From positions 1 to 64,000 of the forward strand of contig JAMKCH010051564.1 of NCBI GenBank assembly GCA_023653785.1: DNA of 64,000 nt. Reading direction: 5' to 3'. Shown here piece after piece: positions 53,905-64,000 of the stretch. The notes beneath the pieces were generated by a model. The model searched no databases. It was not told where the DNA came from and worked only from the letters and a program-made list of their open reading frames with translations. Each line of letters starts with the position of its first letter. Positions within the stretch are counted from its first letter, which is position 1. Origin of the DNA: Ophioderma brevispina. Its lineage: Eukaryota > Echinodermata > Ophiuroidea > Amphilepidida > Ophiodermatidae. Made by a program: the position numbers and the translations under genes.

Positions 53905-54515
53905 ACAATGGCTAAAATAACACCTGTCACAAAAAGATCTCGGCATGTTTTGTCGATCAGTATTGTGCCAAAGTCCTACCATTTTGAAAGTTTTTGAAAT
54001 ATACATTTTATTGTCTAGGTCCTTGCTCTTTTCATTTAATAGCCTGGCTTGTAAAAAAGCGTGCAGAAATGGCCGAGATAGAACCCCAAAAGACGCAAAC
54101 CCCCAAAACAAAAGGTGTAGTTTTTGGATTTTTCAATGGGCTTGCAGTGCTACTGGGACACGAACACGTGTACCGCAATCAATGATTGCAAGTAGGCTTC
54201 TCGCTCATTCAGTCGGGAAAACCTCTTTGTGTAAAACCAATGCACACGGATTCTTGCAGGTGTACTACCAGTGGACCATGAAAAAATTAAAAACTGCAAC
54301 TTTGGTTGGGGGGGTTTGCGTCTTCCAGGCGACTAATCTCAGCCATTTTTGCACGCTTTTTTACTAGCGAGGTGTTAAATTAAAAGAGCAAGACCTAGGC
54401 AACAACATGTATTTTTCGAAAACTTTCACAATGATCCGACTTTGACACCATATTGAGCGAAAAAATGCCGAGCATACTTTTTGTGCCAGGTGTAAATTCG
54501 TGGTTAAAACACTGA
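53905..54515. mobile_element. MITE with ~200 b inverted ends
   Basis: The two halves are reverse complements: TAGTGTGCCAAAGTC-like, TTTTGAAAGTTTTTGAAATA, CTAGGTCCTTGCTCTTTTC, AAAAAAGCGTGCAGAAATGG and AGACGCAAACCCCC at the left all reappear inverted at 54310-54510. A 150 b centre separates them. Forward frames here (for example 53945-54367) are by-products. Confidence 0.75.
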
Positions 54516-54976
54516 TAACTCCTGCTAATTCTTCCCGAAATAATCAATATGTTCAAGGATGAATAGGGGTTAATAGTCCTTTTATTCCGATAGGCTTGCG
54601 TTGATTATTAATTTAAAATTTTACTCCAAGGGATAAAACTTAAATACATGATTATATTTGCGTCGGATTAGCAAAGCACTAATAAAATTTAACCGATTGG
54701 ACAAGTTATAGCTTTAATAAAATAGCTTTGTCACTCGAAGGTATGGCCAGAGCAAGCAATCAATACAACCCATTTGGAATTGGGTAACGCTCGTCAATAG
54801 AAGACGGTGACAAGGACAAAGTGTTTTTTAAATATGTTAAAATTTAAATTTTAAAAAAAAACTGCTGAAGTACTGTAATTCCAATTTTAGCATGTTTTAA
54901 CAAAAAAGAAAATATTGTTTTTTAAAATGTTATTTTATATTATACTATAAGTGTATGCTATATAATCATGTGCTAT

Positions 54977-55112
54977 GATGGCGTTCGTAAAAAAAATAAA
55001 CAAAGCTTTCGCGCTTGACTGGTTAACATCGAGTCTCGCGGCCTACGGCCCGCTCGACCGAGATGTTAACTAAGTCAAGCGCTCAAGTGGTTTATTTTCA
55101 CGAACGCCATCG
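54977..55112. mobile_element. Palindromic MITE, ~55 b stems
   Basis: GATGGCGTTCGTAAAAAAAA...CGCGCTTGACTGGTTAACAT and the inverted CGAACGCCATC...AAGTCAAGCGCTCAAG pair almost completely around CGCGGCCTACGGCCCG. Confidence 0.8.
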
Positions 55113-55114
55113 AA

Positions 55115-57720
55115 GTCATTGAGTATCATATCTCATAGCTATTCCACGGTATATTCCGTGAAATCTTCCAGTCGTGAGATAACTTTCAATATCAAGCAGT
55201 TACAAGACAATGGGTTATCTTCGACGAACCTAATATTCTGCCACCAGAAGGTCGGCGTCGCAAATGTCCACCTTTATGGCCACTAAACTGGAATTCGCAA
55301 GAAAAGCTCATTTGCTTCAAAGAATGGTACTAGTCGCTTTTAAAGCTCTTGTGGTATCCAAAATGTATAATAATCCGGCACGCACTATGTCTGCAGAGAA
55401 TTCCATTATGCAGATCAAACTAGCTATAACTTTAGCTACGTGCTACGGCTGGCAATAATCTCATATAAACAGTATTCACAACTAGTATTTCCTAAAAAAT
55501 TAGATTATCACCCACACCACAATGGCATAAACATAGTCTAACACTAGCTGGCAAATGGGTCTCACATAATTACACCATATCGTCGTGTTCACGACATAGT
55601 GTCGAATGTCGATTGATTTTTGGTCAAATTGGTTAATAGTTGATTCTGGTTCATTTTAGTGTACTCTTTAATTGTACCCAAAAATAAATGAAATTACATC
55701 TCCTAACCAAAATAGCCGGAGTCGAATTTAACCACCCATTTGTATATATAAATAGGGTTTCACAAACAATCGAATACCGTAATTAGATAGCTTGACGTGT
55801 CCAAATATCTCAAAGCCAGATAAATGCGAACGAATACGTTTTGCGCTGGGAACAAAAATTGCTGATCAAGATTGAAGCCAATCGGTGAAATTTACCTTCA
55901 TGAGGAATTGGTCATGTTATTTCACATTTAATTTTTGTGTTTTAATTATGATACCTGTACTTATTGAAAAACCTACGGTCGGTGCGTCATGAAAAAGAAT
56001 TATCCAAGTTTTGTAATTTTAACCATTGTACAAAGAAACCAATCATGTATGAGGACATAGTGACGTTAACCCTGTATTACCAAAGGGAGGAGTTACCACC
56101 CAGGTAAACTTTCCACCGGTGCGCAAAAACGTTAAAACTTTCGTTAAGTCTTCCATATAATTATTTCACATCCTTCTGCTAACTTTTGGCGAAAACAAAC
56201 GTGAAGGTAGCACCGTCACCGGGTTAGCGTCGAAGTCGATGGGTGGGGAGTGGTTCTGTTACTTCTACTACCCATTATTGAAAATGCAGCATTCTGATTG
56301 GTCAGTTTACTGCCCATTATTCTGCAAGAATGAGCCGCTAATGTATTTTCTTATCATTTATTTTCATTCATCAGCATACAAAATACACATAAATTAGGCA
56401 TATTACCTTAAAACCTATACGAACAAACAAACAAAATAAAATCAAGTTGTTTTAGCTAATAGAATAGAAATAAAGGTTTTGTAGCATCATCTATGGGCTC
56501 ATAATGTATATCCTCGGGCGGAAAAAAAATGGGCGCCATTATTTAGTTTTTCGACCTCGGGCACATTATTCGCCTATAAATGATACTGCATTACCCTTTA
56601 TTTATTAGTTCATTTGTTTTAATATTGTGCATTGTATGGCTCTAGAAGTATATGTTGATTAAAAACTAGTCATTTTCCATATCATTTGGGGCCAAAACCC
56701 GCATGAAAATCCAATATTCCTACCTTTTTGATGCAAACTTTCATTTTTTCATTTTATACTCTGATGTGTGTCTGTGGAAATGGACCAATTTTGCCAACTT
56801 GTGAACTTTGACGTCATTGTGACGCCATACAATGTTATGTTGGAAGCAATAGAAAACGGAGGACCAAAGCTATCAACTGGTACCAACATCGAAATCATCT
56901 AATTGCTTTATAATAATGAATTCTCGGGGTGTTTACCACCCCACCCCTTAGTAAACCGTGTTACAAAAATAGACTTGGTAAACATATTGTGAAAGTTTGA
57001 TTTTCTTTGATGTTAACTTGGATATTCTGCAAAATAAATAATTACTAATACATCATTTTAAAAACTCGCCTTTCAGGAACAAATTGATATTTTCTTTGAG
57101 AAGTTGTTTGTGTAAGCGTTAGTGCCCTCTAAATTGTTTAGATTATGTTAGATTTTACTATTGAGTATATTACCCATTTAACTGTTAATTTGTTTTAAGT
57201 TTGGTATATATTTTAAGCGTGTACATTACTTTAAAAGATGGGAACTATATATGTAATTTGAAATTTAAGAAAAAAAGAAAAATATGGTTGTTATAAAGTT
57301 GTATAGACCACTTTTATCTTCCAAACCTTTTGAGTTATGAAACATTCCAGTTACATTTAAAATATTTCTGAGCTCAATTTTTGAACAGTTCTAGCCAATA
57401 TTTATTGTGTCTTGCAACATGCATACTATTTATTATTTTTTATATAACATGCACTACAATGTTTGTGTTCCTTCTAACGTATTTTATGGGGTTTTTTTCT
57501 GCAAAAATGAGTTAAAACATATTGGCGACTAATTAAAGATATTTTAAGGAGCCAAATTTGTAAGAGGTTGTAATTGTCTGAATTCGTTGGTCATGTGGTC
57601 AGTCTGCGCTATATTTTACAACGAACAATAATGCAACAGTGAATGTTTCCCATTTTAACCGCTTATGGAAGTCGTTGTATAAAAATTAGCAGAGCTAGTA
57701 CAAATCTGCACTGTTTGTAG
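55115..57720. other. Intergenic, small unassigned ORF
   Basis: A 64-codon plus ORF (55264-55458) with a positively charged start has no recognised family. The rest is AT-rich with no support for genes. Confidence 0.35.
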
Positions 57721-57734
57721 CATAAACACAATGC

Positions 57735-57880
57735 AATAGACGTCGTCATCGTCATCGTCGTCGTCGTCGTCTTCATCATCATCGTCATCGTCGTCGTCGT
57801 CTTCGTATTCATCATCATCGTCATCGTTGTCGTCGTCGTCATCGATCAGTAGCATCATTATCGTCGTCAAGCTCGATGTT
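57735..57880. repeat. (GTC/ATC)n microsatellite
   Basis: Long CGTCATCGTCGTCGTC tract; the minus strand would encode poly-Asp, which is not a gene signal. Confidence 0.9.
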
Positions 57881-58824
57881 TCCTTATTTCATCGTTATTG
57901 CCACCATCATCAACGCCATCGTTATTCTCATCATTTTAAAATAGTAAAATCCCGTAGCTATAGTAATCTCACCTACCAACATTAGAAATCAACGGGTTTC
58001 ATGCAGTCGAATACGTATTCGACTCCTTAGAACACAGCGAATCAAACATTTGGGTTTTGACAAACTGTCAAATCACATTCAGTGGCCATTTTGAATAAGA
58101 AAACAGTTGTTTCTTGGTATTTTAATACTGTCGTCAGTTAGTAACAATTCATGTCTTTAACATGCACCACTTAAAATAGCCATTTCCTTTTATTTCATTA
58201 ATAATTACACGCATTCATAAGTAACTCAAAACTTTCAAACGCCGTTTTCTCAGAACTAGCATGCTGATTCGACACTATGCAGAACCCACGACGATATGCA
58301 TTGCATCATCTTACATTAATGACATCATGGGAAACTACCTAGTTTGCAATCTGTTTTGATCTCAAAGGATAAACAACTTGACTCATCTTCTAAATTTAGC
58401 ATTTTGGTGAATTCCGTTCATCTCTTGCACAATCTCTCTCTAATAAAAACACCTGGTCTGATCTCAATAGAGGTCTTCCACCTTTCGGATTAGCGGCCAT
58501 CTTGCCGGGAATGGCAAAGTCCATTCCAAATTTCTGGAGACTTTCCAAATCTAAAGAACGACATGCATGTTGGATATGTATGCATAAAAGTATGGGTCAC
58601 ACTTTGAATAGCACAAGTACTTTGAGGTCGGGTATTAACACTTAAGTGCCCGGGGGGGGGGGTCCATAGTACCCAACATTATTTTTTTATTTTGTTTGCG
58701 ATTTCTCGGTTATGCAATCAAATTTTTCAAGGATTTTTTTTCCTAATTGTCTGATTTATGAATACGCTTCTCCTGATACAAAAAAAAATTAAATCCGCCC
58801 ACGGCTTCATTAGAATAATTAGGT

Positions 58825-59425
58825 TTGGTCCCTAGGAACCCCCCCCCCAGCACTAACGGAAGTGAAAAAAACAAGATATTTACTAATTAAAAAAATTAAA
58901 GTAATTAAACCTTGGGATTTATTTTCTTAGATATATACCTTAGGAGGCAATTAATTAATAATTAATAATACTTTAAAAAATCAAATAACCTTTTATATGC
59001 TGATAGCATCAATTTTAATTTTGTCATGACCATGCTCTTAACTGTGTAAGTCTATGGCAAAGACCAAGGTGAATTTGAAGTTTCTGAGAAAAATACAAGA
59101 TGGTATAAATTTTGCTATAATTATTTTGCAATAATTATTTTAATTGGTTATTCTATAGTAGATATAATGAATTATTTTGGTTCAAAACCTTATATTGGAG
59201 TTGCTAAGGATGGAAATGTGCGAACCTCTTTTTTCGGAGAGTGACAATTTCAATTGGCCATAGGTCATAGGTCAAAGTTCGGATTTTCATTTTTATTGTG
59301 GGTATGTGGTTCTTACGTGATCCCCATTTACTTGTGTTAGTGTCATGATCAAACTCCCATGGGAAAGTGGTTATCTGGGTTGGGTCCCTAGGAACCCCGT
59401 CCCCTTGGGCACTAACGGAAGTTTT
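58825..59425. repeat. ~35 b direct repeat pair
   Basis: GGTCCCTAGGAACCCC then GCACTAACGGAAGT occurs at about 58827-58861 and 59385-59419; each has a C-rich insert between the two halves. Confidence 0.7.
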
Positions 59426-60017
59426 TTTAGCTTGGGAAGATTTTGAAATATAATTGTTTTGTTTAGTATTTAAAAATAGTCATCTATAACTAAATATAGT
59501 CACCTAAAATGCTTAATTCCAAAGTTAGAGATGAATCGGATTTTTCGTTTTCATGCAGTAAACATTTATAGCTATTTATGCACAGTGTAACAGTACAAGG
59601 ATTTCGTGTTATAAAAAAAAACATCCGGATACGAATCTGATAACAAAGTTGGAGTTTATACATGATTTTCTACGATTTGAGCTTAGTATTTCACACAGTG
59701 ATAGAATGGACAAAGAAGTATGTATGTACAAAAAAACCTGATTTGTGACAATTGAGTGCGTATCCTCACTCGGGAAATCTCGGGTTAAATTGATCTGAAT
59801 GACGACTACTACGGGAACTATAAACCACCTTTTGTTATAGGTTATGCATGGAGGAGGTGATTGAAAGACCTCTAATAGCACTAGGGAATTCAATTTCCTT
59901 ATATAATAAACAAAGTACTTCCCCGTGAGAAATCCGTTTCATAGAGAAATAAAATATATTTTAATTCACCCAAATGGAGGGGCTACTGAATTGGAGCTAT
60001 TCCAGAGAAAAAAAAAA

Positions 60018-60440
60018 ATGCCCCCCCCCCCTCTATAGAGGGCACCGGAATCAGCCTTTGTGTCTATTTTGGAAAGCTGGAATTCCAGATATTAATGTCT
60101 CTAAACCGGTTTTTAAATGGGGTGGGAATTCCAGCCATTTTAGGTATAGAGGGTGACGGAATTCACAGTGTTTTTACGATTTCAGAGGAAAATTCCGGAA
60201 AATCAATTGATTTCACACCTCTATACCCCTAACCCCAAATCCTCTGGGAAGTCCATGTTTTTTTACATGGTAGTCTAGGAATTCCTGGGAATTTATGGAA
60301 GGTAGTGGCTGGATTACTGGTTAATTTACGGAGGAAGTTAGCTGTCTCTGGAATTCCAGAAGATAAAGTATGGAAGGATAGCCAGGAATTCCAGATATTG
60401 TGTGACAAAAAAATGTTGCCCTCTATAGGGGGGGGGGCAG
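60018..60440. mobile_element. Probable MITE with TGCCC(C)n-CTATAGAGGG ends
   Basis: Left end TGCCCCCCCCCCCTCTATAG and right end (complement) meet as inverted repeats; GGAATTCCAGATATT is also found near both ends. Five GGAATTCC palindromes fall between 60079 and 60394. No coding content. Confidence 0.5.
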
Positions 60441-62200
60441 TTTATGGCAATAGCCCATTCAAATTGCACTGTGTCCTTGGTAGTGGTAGTAGGCAATATC
60501 TGATGGGGGGATTACTAGAGATTGAAGTAAAAGAGGATTTCTTAGCGGCCCCTTGTTGGAAGATAAAACTATAACACCTGCGGATTACACAAATTTCAAA
60601 AAAGGTTATTTGGAAAAGACCCTTCTAGTTCCGAATTTCATAGGACTTTTAACCCTCCTCGATCAGTGCTAATAATTAAAAGTTACCTTTTTCAACAAGC
60701 AGATACATTAAAGCCCCAATATTGAGCACATTTTTTGAAGGGCGCCCCCAATTTTCAAACATTGGAGATTTTTACCACAGTTGCAAATTGGTAACTGGCT
60801 AGTAAGCTATACCTGTGAAATGGTTAAGCTCGAAAAGTCTATGTGTCCAAAACGAAGGAATTTTAATTTTGTACGATAATAATTATTATCGGGGTAATAA
60901 ATCCACGATAATACTCAAAGGCTGCTGGAAACGGCCTGTTCCATGTGAAATAGCCGGGGAAAAAGTGCCATGTACGTTGTCGACGCTCATCCAATTAGTG
61001 TTTTGAATATTCAGGCAAGTCAAGTTATAGGTTATGTTTCCCGGGGTGGCACTATTTCATCATGGCCACGGACTTAAACGTAGAATTTCCAGCTCTGCCG
61101 TTAGTCCAATCTGGGATCCCAATTCTAATGGACAATCGCTTATTTGTGATAAACACACATTTTTTAGGCATTCTCGTTAGCACGGGTATAGTTCCTAGAT
61201 ATTACAAACGAAACGTGCCAAATATATCAAATTGGGAAAGGGGGGGCGCTCTATAAAAATGTGCCACATATTGCTTTAATTGGCCAAAATTATAATGACT
61301 GCCAAATATTAATTGGCCACGCATTGATAGAGCTATTACACCGGCCAAATACCAATACATTGACCCACTGTTGAGTGGCATAACTCTATCATGAGAGGGA
61401 GAGGGGGTGCGTGCTGCTGATAGGGCTATATCATCACATGCTTGCAGCCTCGGTTTTGCCAAAATGTGCAGGCGAGTACAAGTTTTGTCATTTGTACAGA
61501 TCATCTGTGATGAATACAATTAGACAGTTTGAACGTGATCAGTAAGACTAAGACCATACAGAGTGGATACAGGTTTACTTAAAAAGAGACATGTGAAAGC
61601 AAACACCAAGTTCGGACAATTAACATTAATTCCTTGGCTCCTGAGCACAAGACGTATTGTCCAAGGAAAAGGAATATTTATTTTTACCTATGACAGGACG
61701 TTCTTGTTGAATCACCAACAGAGGATACTTAATGTTATTTTCTTAACCAGGGCCTTTGTGGCATGCAACCACGATGAATTCCAGAGGATATTGAAGCACA
61801 CTGTGGACGGACCGTTAGTGGTATCTTGTGTTAAACAGATGAAAACTCACTGCATTGAAGGGTCAGATGCCAATAAGTCAGCTGTTTTGTTCTTAAGTAC
61901 AGTTGAACCCTGGAGTTGAACTAGTCTAATTCTTGTGAAAGTGTTGAACTTATCTGGAACAACCCTCCTTCTTGGTTGTAAGACCGGTAGAGACGGTTAG
62001 TGCGGCAAGGGTGAGGGGATCTTCGCCCTTCTTAGTAAACCAAAAATTGACTGAAGTATTTGTTTAAAGCGTTGATTGATGTTGCATGAACTGCCGATGT
62101 AATGGTGGGAGTTTATTTCAATACTTATGACTCTTTGATGGATAGAATATTCGATGTGCAATTTCTCATCTGCTGTTTCGGGACTTTGAGGTGAGGTGTC
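60441..62200. other. Intergenic with two unassigned plus ORFs
   Basis: The 64-codon ORF at 61062-61256 and the 118-codon frame at 61563-61919 (no ATG at its 5' end) are open but unrecognised. The longer one contains RILNVIFLTRAFVACNHDEF and could be an exon or transposon remnant. Confidence 0.3.
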
Positions 62201-62219
62201 CTTTGTGCTCTGGTTTGTG

Positions 62220-63760
62220 CAAAGCTGGAAGGTGTCTGCATTGGGTTGATTTTGTCTATATTGTTTGAAAATTCTGTAACTTGGATTTACGTCCGCCTTC
62301 ATTGTTCTGTCTTTCTATTGTCTAATGAGGAGCTTTTTAAGTCTTTCTTCATAAGGAGATGTCTAATATTGAGATGAAGTTTGGTTGGTCTTCTCTGTCA
62401 TCCTAATTATTTAATATCCTTCCTAGATGAGGTCTCCATGCTTGGATGCAGTAATCAAGGTGTGTCTCTATAAGGCAGACTTAAAGGCCGACTTCAGAGA
62501 TTTCCGAGGAGGGGGCGCCCTCAATTTCCAAAAAAAATAGTTGTTGTTTGCATGTAAATAAAGCTTGTCCATATACTAATAAACGGGTTTGAAATTCTAG
62601 CTTAAATCGAATGCCTTCATATAGAAACATCACAACTTTGTTATTACATTCCGGATCCGGAATTGTTGTTTATACACATATCCTATGGACGTATAACTCC
62701 ACATAAATGCTTATGCATCAAAACTAAGAATCCGCTTCATCTTCAATTGCGGAATTGTGCTTTTTAGTTACTATCTTTAGTTCTGTCTATTTTTTCATTA
62801 TACACCAAGTATTTTGGAATCTCTGAGTCAACTGTTTTATTTTTGTAAGCTGTAGTTATTTCCAGACTTCTTACTTGCAAGAACGTTTTTACCATCTCAG
62901 TATTTGTTGCTTCTTGTTGCTTCTGCACAATTTTTTACACTTTAGGTCATCTTTATCATAGCTATTACCCCAAGATCTTTTTCTCTTTTGTACTTCAAGG
63001 GTTTTTCCATTCATTTGGTGCTCATGATGGGGGTTTTGAACCAAATGCATACGAACATTTTCTGAGTTGAAGTCATTTTTTCAATTTTCTGCCGTTAAGT
63101 TTGTTTAAATCGTTTTGTTGTTGTATACTCGCCCTTGCAACTGACCTAGAAAGCTGGTGTTCTCATCAAACTCACTCACTGTTACATTTCGTTCCATCTT
63201 CCAAATCATTCATAAATACTACGAAACATAGGGGGCCCAAAACTGAGCCTTGGACGACAGAACTTGTACTGCACTTGCCTCTGACTTGGCTCCTGCATAA
63301 CAACTCTGTGTGATCTATTTGCTAACCAAGGTTGGGATGCACTTTAAGCTTGCCCATCAATCATGTGCTTGCAGTTCTCTATGTCTTCTGTGTGGAACAG
63401 TGTGAAAGCTTTTGCTATGTCGTAGAAACATCAGCGGCAGGTTTTTCGGCTGCAGTTGTTGCCCATGATCTTCCTTTCATGAAGCCTGTTGAGTATCTTG
63501 ATAATCTGATATGTCTGAAGGTGGTCTGTAATATGGTCAACGGATGACTTTCAAGGGTTTTGCATACAACTGATGTCAAGCTGATTGGATGGTAATTCCC
63601 GCCTGCGATCCTGGTCTTCCCTTTTTTAAAATCCGGAAGTTACATTTTGCAGTTCTCCATAATTGTCTGGACCAGAGGGTGATATGAATCAATCCCATGA
63701 TGCATAATCAATGTTCCTTACTGTAATGTATAAACCATATCAGTAACTTAGGGATAAAAG
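62220..63760 (-). pseudogene. CR1-like LINE ORF2 (reverse transcriptase), decayed
   Basis: Minus-strand landmarks in order: SKSFHTVPHRR (63450-63410, RT motif A region AFDxVPHxxL), a KAQFWAPYVS-like block, DLNKLNGRKLK and KCSYAFGSKPPS (63110-63020; KCxVMHLG), EKKILG (EKDLGV) and, at 62480-62330, HTLITASKHGDLI/YEERLKKLL, the C-terminal HLEYCxQAW...YEERLKxLxL block. All are standard for CR1-type LINEs. Frames change repeatedly and about 150 b near 62490-62600 looks inserted. Confidence 0.75.
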
Positions 63761-64000
63761 TGTTCCAAAAGTTTAAGAATCATAACTTCATAAACCGTCA
63801 AAAAATCCCCTAAGTTTACTAACGCTTTGTGGGCTAAAATAGCGTTAAAAAAGTCATGGTTTATGGTGTTAAGAATAGGATTTTTTAACGTACTCACATG
63901 ACCTATTGAGGTGAAATTTCCCAACGGTGCAATTGTGGATTTGACTCAACACCCTCTTGTCTGGAACATCAGCCTTGACTTTTTAATGTTCTTGAGGAAA
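63760..64000. other. Right edge, nothing recognised
   Basis: AT-rich. Possibly upstream part of the LINE, but no motif is visible. Confidence 0.3.

Noticed and set aside
53945..54367. 140-codon plus ORF
   Set aside because: Spans the inverted ends of a MITE; no family similarity.
57655..57870. Poly-Asp minus ORF
   Set aside because: Direct translation of the GTC/ATC microsatellite.

Overview
The window is AT-rich, repeat-dense nuclear DNA of an animal. It has GT-AG introns, short exons (110-200 b), tRNA-derived SINEs, CR1/Jockey-type LINEs, a DIRS-type tyrosine-recombinase retrotransposon and many small inverted-repeat DNA transposons (MITEs). This repertoire fits an invertebrate, most likely a non-vertebrate deuterostome (hemichordate, echinoderm or cephalochordate), but no single feature fixes the phylum. 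No bacterial, organellar or rRNA sequence was seen.

Layout. 1-9 kb: a minus-strand DIRS-like element in which about 3.2 kb of the reverse transcriptase/RNase H region is tandemly duplicated, with a recombinase fragment running off the left edge. 10-13.6 kb: a decayed minus-strand Jockey/CR1-type LINE and the 3' end of a second LINE. 14.2-17.3 kb: a 3.1 kb structure with kilobase-long inverted arms around a degenerate coding core. 18-20.3 kb: two unassigned minus-strand coding-like pieces and a LINE 3' end. 20.4-26.2 kb: a MITE, a ~180 b tandem array and a larger degenerate tandem block.

28.4-47.2 kb holds the only host gene I can reconstruct: a plus-strand SLC2A (GLUT)-like sugar transporter of about twelve exons. 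It has the expected motifs (GRK, RGTIG, PETPRYL, KLRG, QQMAGI, GRKPL, PGSVPY, LPETGKG) in the right order. Several exons carry single-base frameshifts and two splice joins are one base out of phase, so it is either a recent pseudogene or a good gene in an assembly with residual indels. Its introns hold MITEs, two near-duplicate segments that each follow a run of exactly 20 A (possible unmerged contig ends), and a minus-strand ORF that looks like a secreted relaxin/insulin-type B chain cut off by a MITE.

47.3-61 kb contains a ~120 b minisatellite, two tRNA-derived SINEs, fold-back elements, microsatellites and unassigned intergenic DNA. 62.2-63.8 kb is a decayed minus-strand CR1-like LINE. No wholly new multi-gene system was seen; the most unusual items are the relaxin-like ORF, the long inverted-arm element and the duplicated DIRS pol.
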